A DNA stretch of 64,000 bases from contig NZ_JBAWSY010000003.1 of the NCBI RefSeq assembly GCF_037104765.1, positions 248,001-312,000 of the forward strand. The letters run 5' to 3'. The notes beneath the pieces were generated by a model. It ran no database searches, had not been told where the DNA came from, and was given only the letters and a program-made list of their open reading frames with translations. The position numbers and the translations under genes are program-made. Shown here piece by piece: positions 24,652 through 32,861 of the stretch (the first letter of the stretch is position 1; the number at the start of each line of letters is the position of its first letter). The stretch is from Psychrobacillus mangrovi (GTDB lineage Bacteria; Bacillota; Bacilli; Bacillales_A; Planococcaceae).

Positions 24652-25692
24652 ATGAGAGTAGAAGATTTCGATTTTGAATTACCAGAGGAATTAATAGCAC
24701 AAACCCCACTTTTGGAACGAACAAGTAGCAAGCTTCTGATAGCAGATTATCCAGCCAATACATTTAAACATGAAACCTTTTCTTCGATTGTTGAAGAGTT
24801 AAACGAAGGCGATTGCCTCGTACTAAACGATACTAAAGTTATGCCTGCTCGTTTAATGGGAACAAAAGAAGAAACAGGTGCGCATGTTGAAGTATTATTA
24901 TTAACTCAAATAGAAGGTAACCACTGGGAAACGCTTGTTAAGCCTGCTAAACGAGTAAAAGTAGGAACGAAAATATCATTTGGCGATGGCTTGTTAACAG
25001 CTGTATGTACTGAAATAAAAGACCACGGCGGCAGAATTTTTAACTTCGAATATAAAGGCGTGTTTTTTGAAGTACTTGATCAGCTTGGAGAAATGCCACT
25101 ACCACCGTATATACATGAAAAATTAGAAGATAAAGATCGTTATCAAACAGTTTACGCAAAAGAACAAGGGTCAGCAGCAGCACCAACTGCCGGTCTTCAT
25201 TTCACTGAAGCGCTATTAGATGAAATTCGTGCAAAAGGTGTTAAAATAGCATTTGTAACACTCCATGTTGGTCTTGGAACTTTTCGTCCAGTAAGTGTTG
25301 ATTCAATAGATGATCACGAAATGCATTCTGAATTTTATCGGGTTTCTAGTGATACTGCTAACACAATCAACGAGGCAAAAAAAGCTGGCGGTAAAATTAT
25401 TGCTGTTGGAACAACTTCGACAAGAACGTTGGAAACTGTCGCTACAAAATTTGATGGCATAATACAAGAAGATAGTGGCTGGACATCTATTTTCATTTAC
25501 CCTGGCTATGAGTTTAAATGTATTGATGGGATGATTACTAATTTTCACTTACCGAAATCAACGCTAGTGATGTTAGTTAGCGCACTCTCATCAAGAGAAT
25601 TTATATTAAATGGATATCAAGAAGCAATTGAACGACAATACCGATTTTTCAGCTTTGGTGATGCTATGTTTATAAAAGGAAGGAACTATTAA
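24652..25692 (+). CDS. queA: tRNA preQ1-ribosyltransferase-isomerase QueA
   Basis: Transfers and isomerises the ribosyl part of S-adenosylmethionine onto preQ1 in tRNA to give epoxyqueuosine. The 346-residue protein has the QueA-specific segments VLNDTKVMPARLMG, AAPTAGLHFT and HVGLGTFRPV. It starts 21 bp after ruvB, and its stop touches the tgt start, so ruvAB-queA-tgt-yajC probably forms one transcript. Confidence 0.97.
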   Translation: MRVEDFDFELPEELIAQTPLLERTSSKLLIADYPANTFKHETFSSIVEELNEGDCLVLNDTKVMPARLMGTKEETGAHVEVLLLTQIEGNHWETLVKPAKRVKVGTKISFGDGLLTAVCTEIKDHGGRIFNFEYKGVFFEVLDQLGEMPLPPYIHEKLEDKDRYQTVYAKEQGSAAAPTAGLHFTEALLDEIRAKGVKIAFVTLHVGLGTFRPVSVDSIDDHEMHSEFYRVSSDTANTINEAKKAGGKIIAVGTTSTRTLETVATKFDGIIQEDSGWTSIFIYPGYEFKCIDGMITNFHLPKSTLVMLVSALSSREFILNGYQEAIERQYRFFSFGDAMFIKGRNY

Positions 25693-26832
25693 ATGGCTGC
25701 AATAACGTATGAGTTAATAAAAAAAGATAAACAAACAGGGGCTCGTCTAGGAATTGTTCATACGCCCCATGGATCGTTTGAAACACCTACATTTATGCCT
25801 GTAGGTACCCAAGCTACTGTGAAGACAATGGCTCCAGAAGAAATTAAACAGATGGAAGCAGGTATTATTTTAAGTAATACGTATCACCTATGGCTCCGTC
25901 CTGGACATGATATTATTCGGGAAGCAGGTGGGCTACATAAGTTTATGAATTGGGACCGTGCAATTTTGACAGATTCCGGTGGATTTCAAGTATTTAGCTT
26001 AAGTGATATGCGTAAAATTGAAGAAGAAGGAGTTCATTTTCGCAATCATTTGAATGGGGATAAATTATTTTTAAGTCCTGAGAAATCAATGGAAATTCAA
26101 AATGCTTTAGGCTCAGATATTATGATGGCATTTGATGAATGTCCACCATATCCTGCAACTTTTGAATATATGAAAGCTTCGGTAGAGCGTACTTCACGTT
26201 GGGCAGAGCGTTGTTTGACTGCTCATACTAACACAGACAAGCAAGGTTTATTTGGTATTATTCAAGGTGGAGAATATGAAGAATTACGTCGTCAATCTGC
26301 AAAAGATTTAGTGTCACTCGATTTTCCTGGTTACGCGATTGGTGGATTATCAGTTGGGGAACCAAAAGATGTCATGAATCGTGTGTTAGATTTCACTACA
26401 CCAATGATGCCAGAAAACAAACCGCGTTATTTAATGGGAGTGGGCTCTCCAGACTCATTAATTGATGGCTCTATTCGTGGTGTCGACATGTTTGATTGCG
26501 TACTTCCTACTCGCATAGCGCGTAACGGGACATTTTTTACATCAAAAGGTCGCTTAGTTATTAAAGGAGCAGCATTTGCAAGTGATTTTGGACCAATTGA
26601 TGAGAAATGTGATTGCTACACTTGTCAAAACTACTCACGAGCATATATTCGTCATCTGTTCAAAGCGGATGAAACTTTTGGGTTACGATTAGCGTCATAT
26701 CATAATCTACATTTTTTAATGAATCTTATGAAAGATGTACGACAAGCAATTCGAGAAGATCGCTTGTTAGATTTCAAAGAAGAGTTTTTTGAAGAATATG
26801 GGTATAATAAACCAAATGCAAAAAATTTCTGA
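25693..26832 (+). CDS. tgt: tRNA-guanine transglycosylase Tgt
   Basis: Exchanges G34 for preQ1 in tRNAs with GUN anticodons. The 379-residue protein has the active-site segment LTDSGGFQVFSL (about 96-107). The nucleophilic Asp lies in GVDMFDCVLPTR and the Cys-rich zinc site CDCYTC near 306-311 with a following His. It directly follows queA with no gap. Confidence 0.98.
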   Translation: MAAITYELIKKDKQTGARLGIVHTPHGSFETPTFMPVGTQATVKTMAPEEIKQMEAGIILSNTYHLWLRPGHDIIREAGGLHKFMNWDRAILTDSGGFQVFSLSDMRKIEEEGVHFRNHLNGDKLFLSPEKSMEIQNALGSDIMMAFDECPPYPATFEYMKASVERTSRWAERCLTAHTNTDKQGLFGIIQGGEYEELRRQSAKDLVSLDFPGYAIGGLSVGEPKDVMNRVLDFTTPMMPENKPRYLMGVGSPDSLIDGSIRGVDMFDCVLPTRIARNGTFFTSKGRLVIKGAAFASDFGPIDEKCDCYTCQNYSRAYIRHLFKADETFGLRLASYHNLHFLMNLMKDVRQAIREDRLLDFKEEFFEEYGYNKPNAKNF

Positions 26833-26875
26833 TTCTTGTATACTAGATAGAGAGAAAAAGGAGGGGATATTTAAT

Positions 26876-27139
26876 ATGGATTCATTAGCAGGCTTATTGC
26901 CGATAATTGCTATGTTCGCAGTGATGTGGTTTTTTATCATTCGACCAGCACAAAAACGTCAAAAAAGTACGTCACAAATGCAAAATAATCTAAAACGTGG
27001 AGATCAAATTATTACGGTTGGTGGTTTACACGGGAAGATAGATGCAGTAGATGATACAACTATTTTTGTAGTAGTAGCAGATGGAACTCGTTTGCAGTTT
27101 GAGCGTGTTGCAGTAGGACGAGTTGTCTCAGAACAATAA
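26876..27139 (+). CDS. yajC: Preprotein translocase subunit YajC
   Basis: Small Sec accessory membrane protein that associates with SecDF. From ATG 26876 it is 87 residues: one membrane helix (about 4-22) then a basic, beta-rich cytoplasmic domain with LKRGDQIITVGGLHGKI. Upstream codons in frame (from 26789) overlap tgt and are rejected because a GGAGGGG site lies just before 26876. Its partner secDF is about 2.8 kb downstream. Confidence 0.95.
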   Translation: MDSLAGLLPIIAMFAVMWFFIIRPAQKRQKSTSQMQNNLKRGDQIITVGGLHGKIDAVDDTTIFVVVADGTRLQFERVAVGRVVSEQ

Positions 27140-27140
27140 A

Positions 27141-27180
27141 AAAAGAACTTACTCATTTTTGTGAGTAAGTTCTTTTATTT
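27141..27180 (+). terminator. Terminator after yajC
   Basis: A perfect 15-bp stem, 27141-27155 with 27162-27176, ends in TTTT and is followed by ATTT. Confidence 0.9.
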
Positions 27181-27207
27181 TGGGCAGAGTATTAATGAGG
27201 TGATAGG

Positions 27208-27846
27208 ATGAACGATATTCTAATCATTATTTTGCGTACTTTTTTATTATATTGGATTATTTTAGGTATTCTTCGGTTAATGGGAAAACGGGAAGTCGGC
27301 GAGCTTAGTATATTTGATTTAGTTGTTTTTTTATTAATTGCCGAAATTGGAGCTCTAGCCTTAGATGATCCTAAGAGTAAGTTTATTCATGCTGTAGTGC
27401 CTATGGTTATATTATTAATAATTCAAGTTGGGGTTTCTTATTTTTCATTAAAAAGCAAGTATTTTCGAGACGCAATGGAAGGAAAGGCATCCATTATAAT
27501 GAAAGATGGTATCATCAATGAAAAAGAAATGAGAAAACAGCGTTATAACCTTGACGATTTATTGCAACAATTAAGAGAACAACAAATAGGTTCTATTCAA
27601 TCCGTTTCATATGCCTTTTTAGAACCATCTGGCAATTTATCTGTCTTTAAAAAAGAGAGCCAACAATATGTCTTTCCGCTAATTATCGATGGCGAGATTC
27701 AAATAGATCATTTACAAAGACTTGGGAAAGACGAGAAATGGCTTAGAGCAGAACTTGAAGAAAAATCAATATTGGAAGTAAAAAAGATATTTTATTGTAG
27801 TTATGAAGATGATTCTTTGTATATTCAACTCAAAACTTCTTTTTAG
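27208..27846 (+). CDS. DUF421/YetF-family membrane protein (YrbG-like)
   Basis: The 212-residue protein has three N-terminal membrane helices (about 3-25, 36-54, 61-80) and a cytoplasmic part with two repeats of the DUF421 domain (from about 84). It carries typical sequence such as LRLMGKREVGELSIFDLVVFLLIAE. Members are spore- or envelope-associated in Bacilli, but molecular function is unknown. The position between yajC and spoVB matches B. subtilis yrbG. Its 3' end overlaps the end of spoVB on the other strand by 17 bp. Confidence 0.85.
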   Translation: MNDILIIILRTFLLYWIILGILRLMGKREVGELSIFDLVVFLLIAEIGALALDDPKSKFIHAVVPMVILLIIQVGVSYFSLKSKYFRDAMEGKASIIMKDGIINEKEMRKQRYNLDDLLQQLREQQIGSIQSVSYAFLEPSGNLSVFKKESQQYVFPLIIDGEIQIDHLQRLGKDEKWLRAELEEKSILEVKKIFYCSYEDDSLYIQLKTSF

Positions 27847-29356
27847 AGGTTCGAAGTATTTGTATAATAACACTGACTTCTTTTCTTTTTATTTGTCTAA
27901 AAAGAACTAAACCAATGGTAAGATAAAGTATTGTAATAATACAGTCAATGATTAACGATCTTTCTCCAATAGTGAAAATGAGTGGTCGTGAAATTATCGT
28001 AAGTAAAAAAATAGCATATGGAAGTGCGAAAAACGAGAAGCCAATTTGCGCTTCTTTTTTCTCTTTTAGCGAAGCGATATGTAAGAAGGAAGTAATTAAT
28101 ACACCAAAACCAATCGCAACGATTGCTCCTTTTTCTTGAATGGTTGCTTGGGAAGCAAGAAAAAATAATAATAATAATTTACCAACTCCGCCATATAACG
28201 AATTTAAAAAAGCTGCCTTGGAGTTGTTTAAAGCTTGTAAAATCGAAAACAAAGGACTTTGAATATAATAAAAGAAAAAAATTGGTGATAAAATTTTCAT
28301 ATATGTTGAAGCATTTTCAACATGAAATAGTTCGAAAACGAGTTCTCCGCCGTGTAAATAAAATAAGGTCGCAGCATAACAACCTGTTAAGGTTGAGAAT
28401 TTTAAAGAGAGATGAATTCTTTCTTTTAAGAGAGAAGTGTTCCTTCTTGCAAAAGCATCGCTAACTGCAGGAATCAATACAACAGACAATGCGTAAGGAA
28501 TAAAAGATGGAAAGAGTAGTAATGGTATTAGTACACCGGAGATAACTCCATACAACGTAGTTGCGGCTACACTTGTTATACCAGTAATAGCTAAAGCTTT
28601 GATGAAAATAATAGGCTCTAAAAACCATGTAAAAGAACCAAATAGCTTGCTACCTGAAGAAGGCAGAGCAATAGAAAAAAGTGGCGAAAGTGGATAAGCT
28701 TTGGACGCATTTTTAATCGTTTGCTTTGCTTTCCATTTTACATACTTCCATCTTAAGTAAAGTAATGCCGCAACTTCTCCTAGTAATGACATTACCATTG
28801 CATAAGCAGCTGCTTCTTTTGGGGAAGCTGATGTTAGTAGAAGTGGCAATAAAAAGCTAATAAGCAGAATTCGTATTATTTGTTCCATCAACTGTGAAAC
28901 GGCTGTCTCTTCTATTCTTGCTATTCCTTGAAAGAATCCTTTTAAGATTCCACCAGCTGCAGCAAATGGTACAATAGCAATGGTAACATAGAGTGTCATT
29001 GTGATAGCATCATTTTTTAATAAATTTTCTGAAATAAATGGTGTGACATAAAGGAAAATAGGAGTAAAGGCTAGAATAGATATAACAGTAACAATAACGG
29101 ATGTTCGCATGACCGAGAAATAACTAGAAACAGCGTTTCTTGTTCTTAATTCAGCAATAATCTTCGACATTGCAATAGGTATACCAAGCTGAATCAGAGA
29201 TAGAAAGAAAATGAAAGCTGGATAAGCAGTCATATATATTCCATATGCTTCTTCTCCGGTTAAACGAACAAATTGCATGCGATAAATAAATCCTAAAAAC
29301 TTTGATATAAAGATGGCGAGCATTAACAAAAGAGATCCTCTTAAAAATGTAGACAC
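27830..29356 (-). CDS. spoVB: SpoVB, MOP-superfamily flippase of spore cortex synthesis
   Basis: The 508-residue polytopic protein belongs to the MVF/polysaccharide transport family, with about 14 hydrophobic helices. It starts with SLLLMLAIFISKFLGFIYRMQF, typical of SpoVB. SpoVB is needed for cortex synthesis, presumably as a lipid II or glycan-lipid flippase in the outer forespore membrane. GTG start with AGAAGGAAG upstream. The conserved neighbours DUF421 and comN support the call over other MATE/Wzx relatives. Confidence 0.92.
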   Translation of the reverse strand: MSTFLRGSLLLMLAIFISKFLGFIYRMQFVRLTGEEAYGIYMTAYPAFIFFLSLIQLGIPIAMSKIIAELRTRNAVSSYFSVMRTSVIVTVISILAFTPIFLYVTPFISENLLKNDAITMTLYVTIAIVPFAAAGGILKGFFQGIARIEETAVSQLMEQIIRILLISFLLPLLLTSASPKEAAAYAMVMSLLGEVAALLYLRWKYVKWKAKQTIKNASKAYPLSPLFSIALPSSGSKLFGSFTWFLEPIIFIKALAITGITSVAATTLYGVISGVLIPLLLFPSFIPYALSVVLIPAVSDAFARRNTSLLKERIHLSLKFSTLTGCYAATLFYLHGGELVFELFHVENASTYMKILSPIFFFYYIQSPLFSILQALNNSKAAFLNSLYGGVGKLLLLFFLASQATIQEKGAIVAIGFGVLITSFLHIASLKEKKEAQIGFSFFALPYAIFLLTIISRPLIFTIGERSLIIDCIITILYLTIGLVLFRQIKRKEVSVIIQILRTSKKKF

Positions 29357-29448
29357 GTAAACACTTCCTTCTCAAATACAGGAACATCGTTTACAATTAC
29401 AATATGCAAGCTAGTAGGTACATTATTCTTTAAACGGGGTGCGGTATT

Positions 29449-29763
29449 TTGAAAATCACATACGAAGAAATATATTCACATGTACTTCCTGCGTTAGAAA
29501 GTAAGAAAACTGAATTTGAAGTTTATCAATATAAGACTGTATCAGAAAAGGATATTTGGAACTTTTGTATCACGAAGAAATGGCGTAAAAAAGTAGTACC
29601 AGAAATGGCGCTCTATCAAATTGTAAATGATATTCTTTCAATATCACCAGCAGAATTTATGACCTTTGAACAAATTGAGAAATTTAAGACATCTAATTGG
29701 TTTTCTGAAGTAAATCAAGAAGAACTTCAATTGCTGTTAAATCATAAAAAGCATGATGAGTAA
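29449..29763 (+). CDS. comN: ComN-type post-transcriptional regulator (YrzD)
   Basis: The 104-residue soluble protein matches the post-transcriptional regulator family of B. subtilis ComN, which controls comE mRNA and associates with DivIVA at division sites and poles. Visible are the tyrosine-rich N-terminus (KITYEEIYSHVLPALESK) and WNFCITKKWRKKVVPEM. TTG start. The position between spoVB and secDF is conserved. Confidence 0.85.
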   Translation: MKITYEEIYSHVLPALESKKTEFEVYQYKTVSEKDIWNFCITKKWRKKVVPEMALYQIVNDILSISPAEFMTFEQIEKFKTSNWFSEVNQEELQLLLNHKKHDE

Positions 29764-29775
29764 TCATTCCGTTAT

Positions 29776-29804
29776 TTGACAGAGAGCGCATCGTGTTTCA
29801 TAAT
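29776..29804 (+). promoter_or_regulatory. Sigma-A promoter for secDF
   Basis: TTGACA (29776-29781), a 17-bp spacer and CATAAT (29799-29804), leaving a leader of about 110 nt before secDF. Confidence 0.7.
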
Positions 29805-29922
29805 AAACATATTGCGATTTTTGAAGTAGAACACATATCTATATAGTAATTGTTTAGCATCAGACGCCTGTTGCTTGTCGTAGCTGACGACGTTGGTAGC
29901 TTTTTTAGGAGGAAATATACAT

Positions 29923-32193
29923 ATGAAAACTAGAGGACGCATAGTTGCGTTTTTATTACTACTTGTCATCTTTGCAGGGACAATTAGTCCTACAGTTGGT
30001 GGAGTATTAAATAATATTAAACTAGGCTTAGATTTACAAGGTGGATTTGAAGTTCTTTATCAAGTAGAAGAATTAAAAGAAGGACAAAAAATTACAGAAG
30101 AAGTAGTTGCGGATACAGCAGCAGCGTTAACTAGCCGTATTGACGTATTAGGAGTAAGTGAACCTAGTATTCAAATTGAAGGTGGCAATCGGATTCGGGT
30201 ACAGCTTGCTGGGGTGGAAGACCAAAACTCTGCTAGAGAACTCTTATCTACACAAGCAAACTTAACTTTCCGTGATTCAGATGATAATATCATGCTGGAT
30301 GGAACAGATTTAAAACAAGGCGGAGCAAAAGCTGCTTTTGACCAAAATGGACAACCAATTGTTACACTTGAATTAAAAGATGCTAATAAGTTTGCACAAG
30401 TGACGGAAGAGATTGCTGCTAAACCAGCACCAGATAATGTATTAGTTATTTGGTTGGATTTCGAAGAAGGTGTAGATTCCTATAAGGAAGAGGCATTAAA
30501 ACCAGAACCTAAATTTACATCAGCTCCTCGTGTGTCACAAAGAATTAGTTTAAATAGTGTTGAAATTTCCGGTACATTTACTGTGGAGGAAACTAAAAAC
30601 TTATCAGGTATTTTGAATGCAGGAGCTTTACCTGTTCACTTAGAGGAAATTTTCTCAACTTCTGTAGGAGCTCAATTTGGAGAATCAGCACTCAATAGCA
30701 CAATTTTAGCTAGTATTATTGGGGTTGCATTAATTTTTATTTTTATGATCGCCTATTATCGATTACCAGGTTTCATAGCTGTTATTTCTCTAATCGTTTA
30801 CATTTTCTTAATCCTTGTCATATTCGATTGGATTAATGGTGTATTGACGCTACCTGGTATCGCAGCAATAGTTCTTGGTGTTGGTATGGCGGTAGACGCT
30901 AACATTTTGACATATGAACGTATAAGGGAAGAATTACGTGTTGGTAAATCTGTTAAAAAAGCGTTTAATACTGGAGCAAAAGAAGCATTTACTGCAATAT
31001 TAGATGCTAACCTTACGACGCTTTTGGCAGCAATAGTATTATTCTACTTTGGTACAAGTTCTGTAAAAGGGTTTGCTACATTGTTAATAATTAGCATTTT
31101 AGTAGTATTCCTAACTGCGGTTTGGGCATCAAGATTACTATTAGGCTTACTTGTAAACAGCGGGTATTGGGATAATAAGCCAGGTTGGTTTGGTATTCCT
31201 AAGAAACGAATTCACGCACCGGAAGAAAATGTGGAAACACTTGATTTGACAACAAAATTTGATCGTTTCGATTTTGTTCACAACCGTAAAATATTCTATA
31301 TTATTTCTATCGTATTGACGGTTGCTGGGATTATTGTTTTAAGTACATTAAAACTAAATCTTGGAATAGACTTCTCAAGTGGTACACGTGTAGATATCAA
31401 ATCAACTCAACCGTTAACACAGGAAGTTGTCGCAGAAAAACTGGATAACATTGGTCTTTCATCAGAAGATATAGTAATTTCAGGTGATAAAAATGAAATC
31501 GCAGTTGTTCGCTACAAAGAAGACTTTTCACAAGAAGAAGTTAAAACACTTAAAACTGAAATGACCGAGGAGTTTGGGATAGATCCAACAGTAAGTAGTG
31601 TATCTCCGACAGTAGGGAAAGAGCTTGCGAAAAATGCAATAAAAGCACTTTCTATCGCTGCACTTGGTATTTTAATTTACGTTGCATTCCGTTTTGAATG
31701 GAGAATGGGTGTAGGCTCCATCGTATCACTTGTACATGATGCATTCTTAATGGTAGCTATTTTTAGTATGTTACGTTTGGAAGTTGATATAACGTTTATA
31801 GCCGCAGTGTTAACGATTGTAGGTTATTCGATTAATGACACAATCGTTACATTTGACCGTATTCGAGAGAACTTGCATCGCAATAAAAAGATTACAACAG
31901 AAGAGGAACTTGCGACAATTGTTAATAAGTCATTAAGACAAACACTTGGTCGTTCCGTAAATACAGTACTAACTGTTGTATTAGTTGTTGTTGCATTATT
32001 AATCTTTGGTGCAGATGGAATTCGAAACTTCTCTATTGCATTGCTAATTGGATTACTTGCGGGAACATATTCATCCATTTTTATCGCAGTTCAAGTTTGG
32101 TTTGATTTAAAAGTGAAAGAACTTCGAAAAACTGGTGGGATCGATGTTCAAAAAGAAGAGAAAAAATGGGGTTCAGACGAACCTGTCGTATAA
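29923..32193 (+). CDS. secDF: Fused protein translocase subunit SecDF
   Basis: RND-family membrane protein that uses the proton gradient to help secretion after SecA. The 756-residue protein joins SecD and SecF. The SecD half has KLGLDLQGGFEVLYQ near the N-terminus and six helices around 255-420. The SecF half has LGIDFSSGT near 482 and a second set of six helices. ATG 29923 follows TAGGAGGAAA; an upstream GTG at 29893 would add 10 residues before that site. A fused SecDF is normal in Bacillus relatives. Confidence 0.97.
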   Translation: MKTRGRIVAFLLLLVIFAGTISPTVGGVLNNIKLGLDLQGGFEVLYQVEELKEGQKITEEVVADTAAALTSRIDVLGVSEPSIQIEGGNRIRVQLAGVEDQNSARELLSTQANLTFRDSDDNIMLDGTDLKQGGAKAAFDQNGQPIVTLELKDANKFAQVTEEIAAKPAPDNVLVIWLDFEEGVDSYKEEALKPEPKFTSAPRVSQRISLNSVEISGTFTVEETKNLSGILNAGALPVHLEEIFSTSVGAQFGESALNSTILASIIGVALIFIFMIAYYRLPGFIAVISLIVYIFLILVIFDWINGVLTLPGIAAIVLGVGMAVDANILTYERIREELRVGKSVKKAFNTGAKEAFTAILDANLTTLLAAIVLFYFGTSSVKGFATLLIISILVVFLTAVWASRLLLGLLVNSGYWDNKPGWFGIPKKRIHAPEENVETLDLTTKFDRFDFVHNRKIFYIISIVLTVAGIIVLSTLKLNLGIDFSSGTRVDIKSTQPLTQEVVAEKLDNIGLSSEDIVISGDKNEIAVVRYKEDFSQEEVKTLKTEMTEEFGIDPTVSSVSPTVGKELAKNAIKALSIAALGILIYVAFRFEWRMGVGSIVSLVHDAFLMVAIFSMLRLEVDITFIAAVLTIVGYSINDTIVTFDRIRENLHRNKKITTEEELATIVNKSLRQTLGRSVNTVLTVVLVVVALLIFGADGIRNFSIALLIGLLAGTYSSIFIAVQVWFDLKVKELRKTGGIDVQKEEKKWGSDEPVV

Positions 32194-32207
32194 TGGTTAG
32201 TAAAAGG

Positions 32208-32248
32208 TAGAACAGGGTATATTTTATATATTCTGTTCTATTTTTTAT
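32208..32248 (+). terminator. Terminator between secDF and the LapA-like gene
   Basis: TAGAACAG (32208-32215) pairs with CTGTTCTA (32233-32240), with AT pairing inside the loop, then a T run. Confidence 0.7.
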
Positions 32249-32265
32249 TGAAAAGAGGAATATAG

Positions 32266-32586
32266 ATGAAATTACAATGGTCACTTTTATTTGGATTAAT
32301 ATTTGCCGTAATTATTGCTCTTTTTGCTGTTAATAATGTAGAAAGAGTACCTGTGAATTATGTTATTGGTACAGCACAATGGCCGCTCATTTTAGTTATT
32401 TTAGGTTCTGCACTTCTCGGTGCGCTCCTAAGTGGTTCTATTGCAATATATCGTTCATTTGTTCTATCTCGTAAGGTTAAAAATTTAGAAAGAGAGCTTG
32501 AAAAGAAAGATCATTCTCTAGGTGTACTTCAAAATGACTTAGTTGCACAAGAAGAGGGGCGACTAGATAATTCTTCAAAACACTGA
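32266..32586 (+). CDS. LapA/DUF1049-family small membrane protein
   Basis: The 106-residue protein has two membrane helices (about 6-25 and 41-63) followed by a cytoplasmic coiled-coil-like stretch (about 68-95, SRKVKNLERELEKKDHSLG). The FAVNNVERVPVNYVIG motif between the helices is typical of the LapA domain, named after an E. coli lipopolysaccharide-assembly factor. In monoderm bacteria, which lack LPS, its role is unknown. Good ribosome site AAAAGAGGAA. Confidence 0.8.
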   Translation: MKLQWSLLFGLIFAVIIALFAVNNVERVPVNYVIGTAQWPLILVILGSALLGALLSGSIAIYRSFVLSRKVKNLERELEKKDHSLGVLQNDLVAQEEGRLDNSSKH

Positions 32587-32643
32587 TAAAACCACTTGGA
32601 GAACGTTAAAAGGTTTTTAAAATAGACTAATAATAAAGCAGAG

Positions 32644-32676
32644 TGTCCGAAATTGTATCTTCGGACATTTCTTTTA
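32644..32676 (+). terminator. Terminator before recJ
   Basis: TGTCCGAA (32644-32651) pairs with TTCGGACA (32660-32667), followed by TTTCTTTT. The remaining 32677-32834 holds no gene; a TATAAT at 32835-32840 lies 21 bp before recJ. Confidence 0.7.
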
Positions 32677-32861
32677 TGCGTAGGAGAGAATTTTTACTTT
32701 AATATTCCAGGAGGGTGGAGAACAAACGCCGACCACCAGTAAATGCTTCAGTCACTTCCAACTCCTAAAAAGAAGTAGATAGTCATTTTATGTTCTTCTT
32801 GCGCATTTTTTATAAGCTCTGTCTCTACTTGTAGTATAATAGAGCACAAGGAAGTGAAAAT

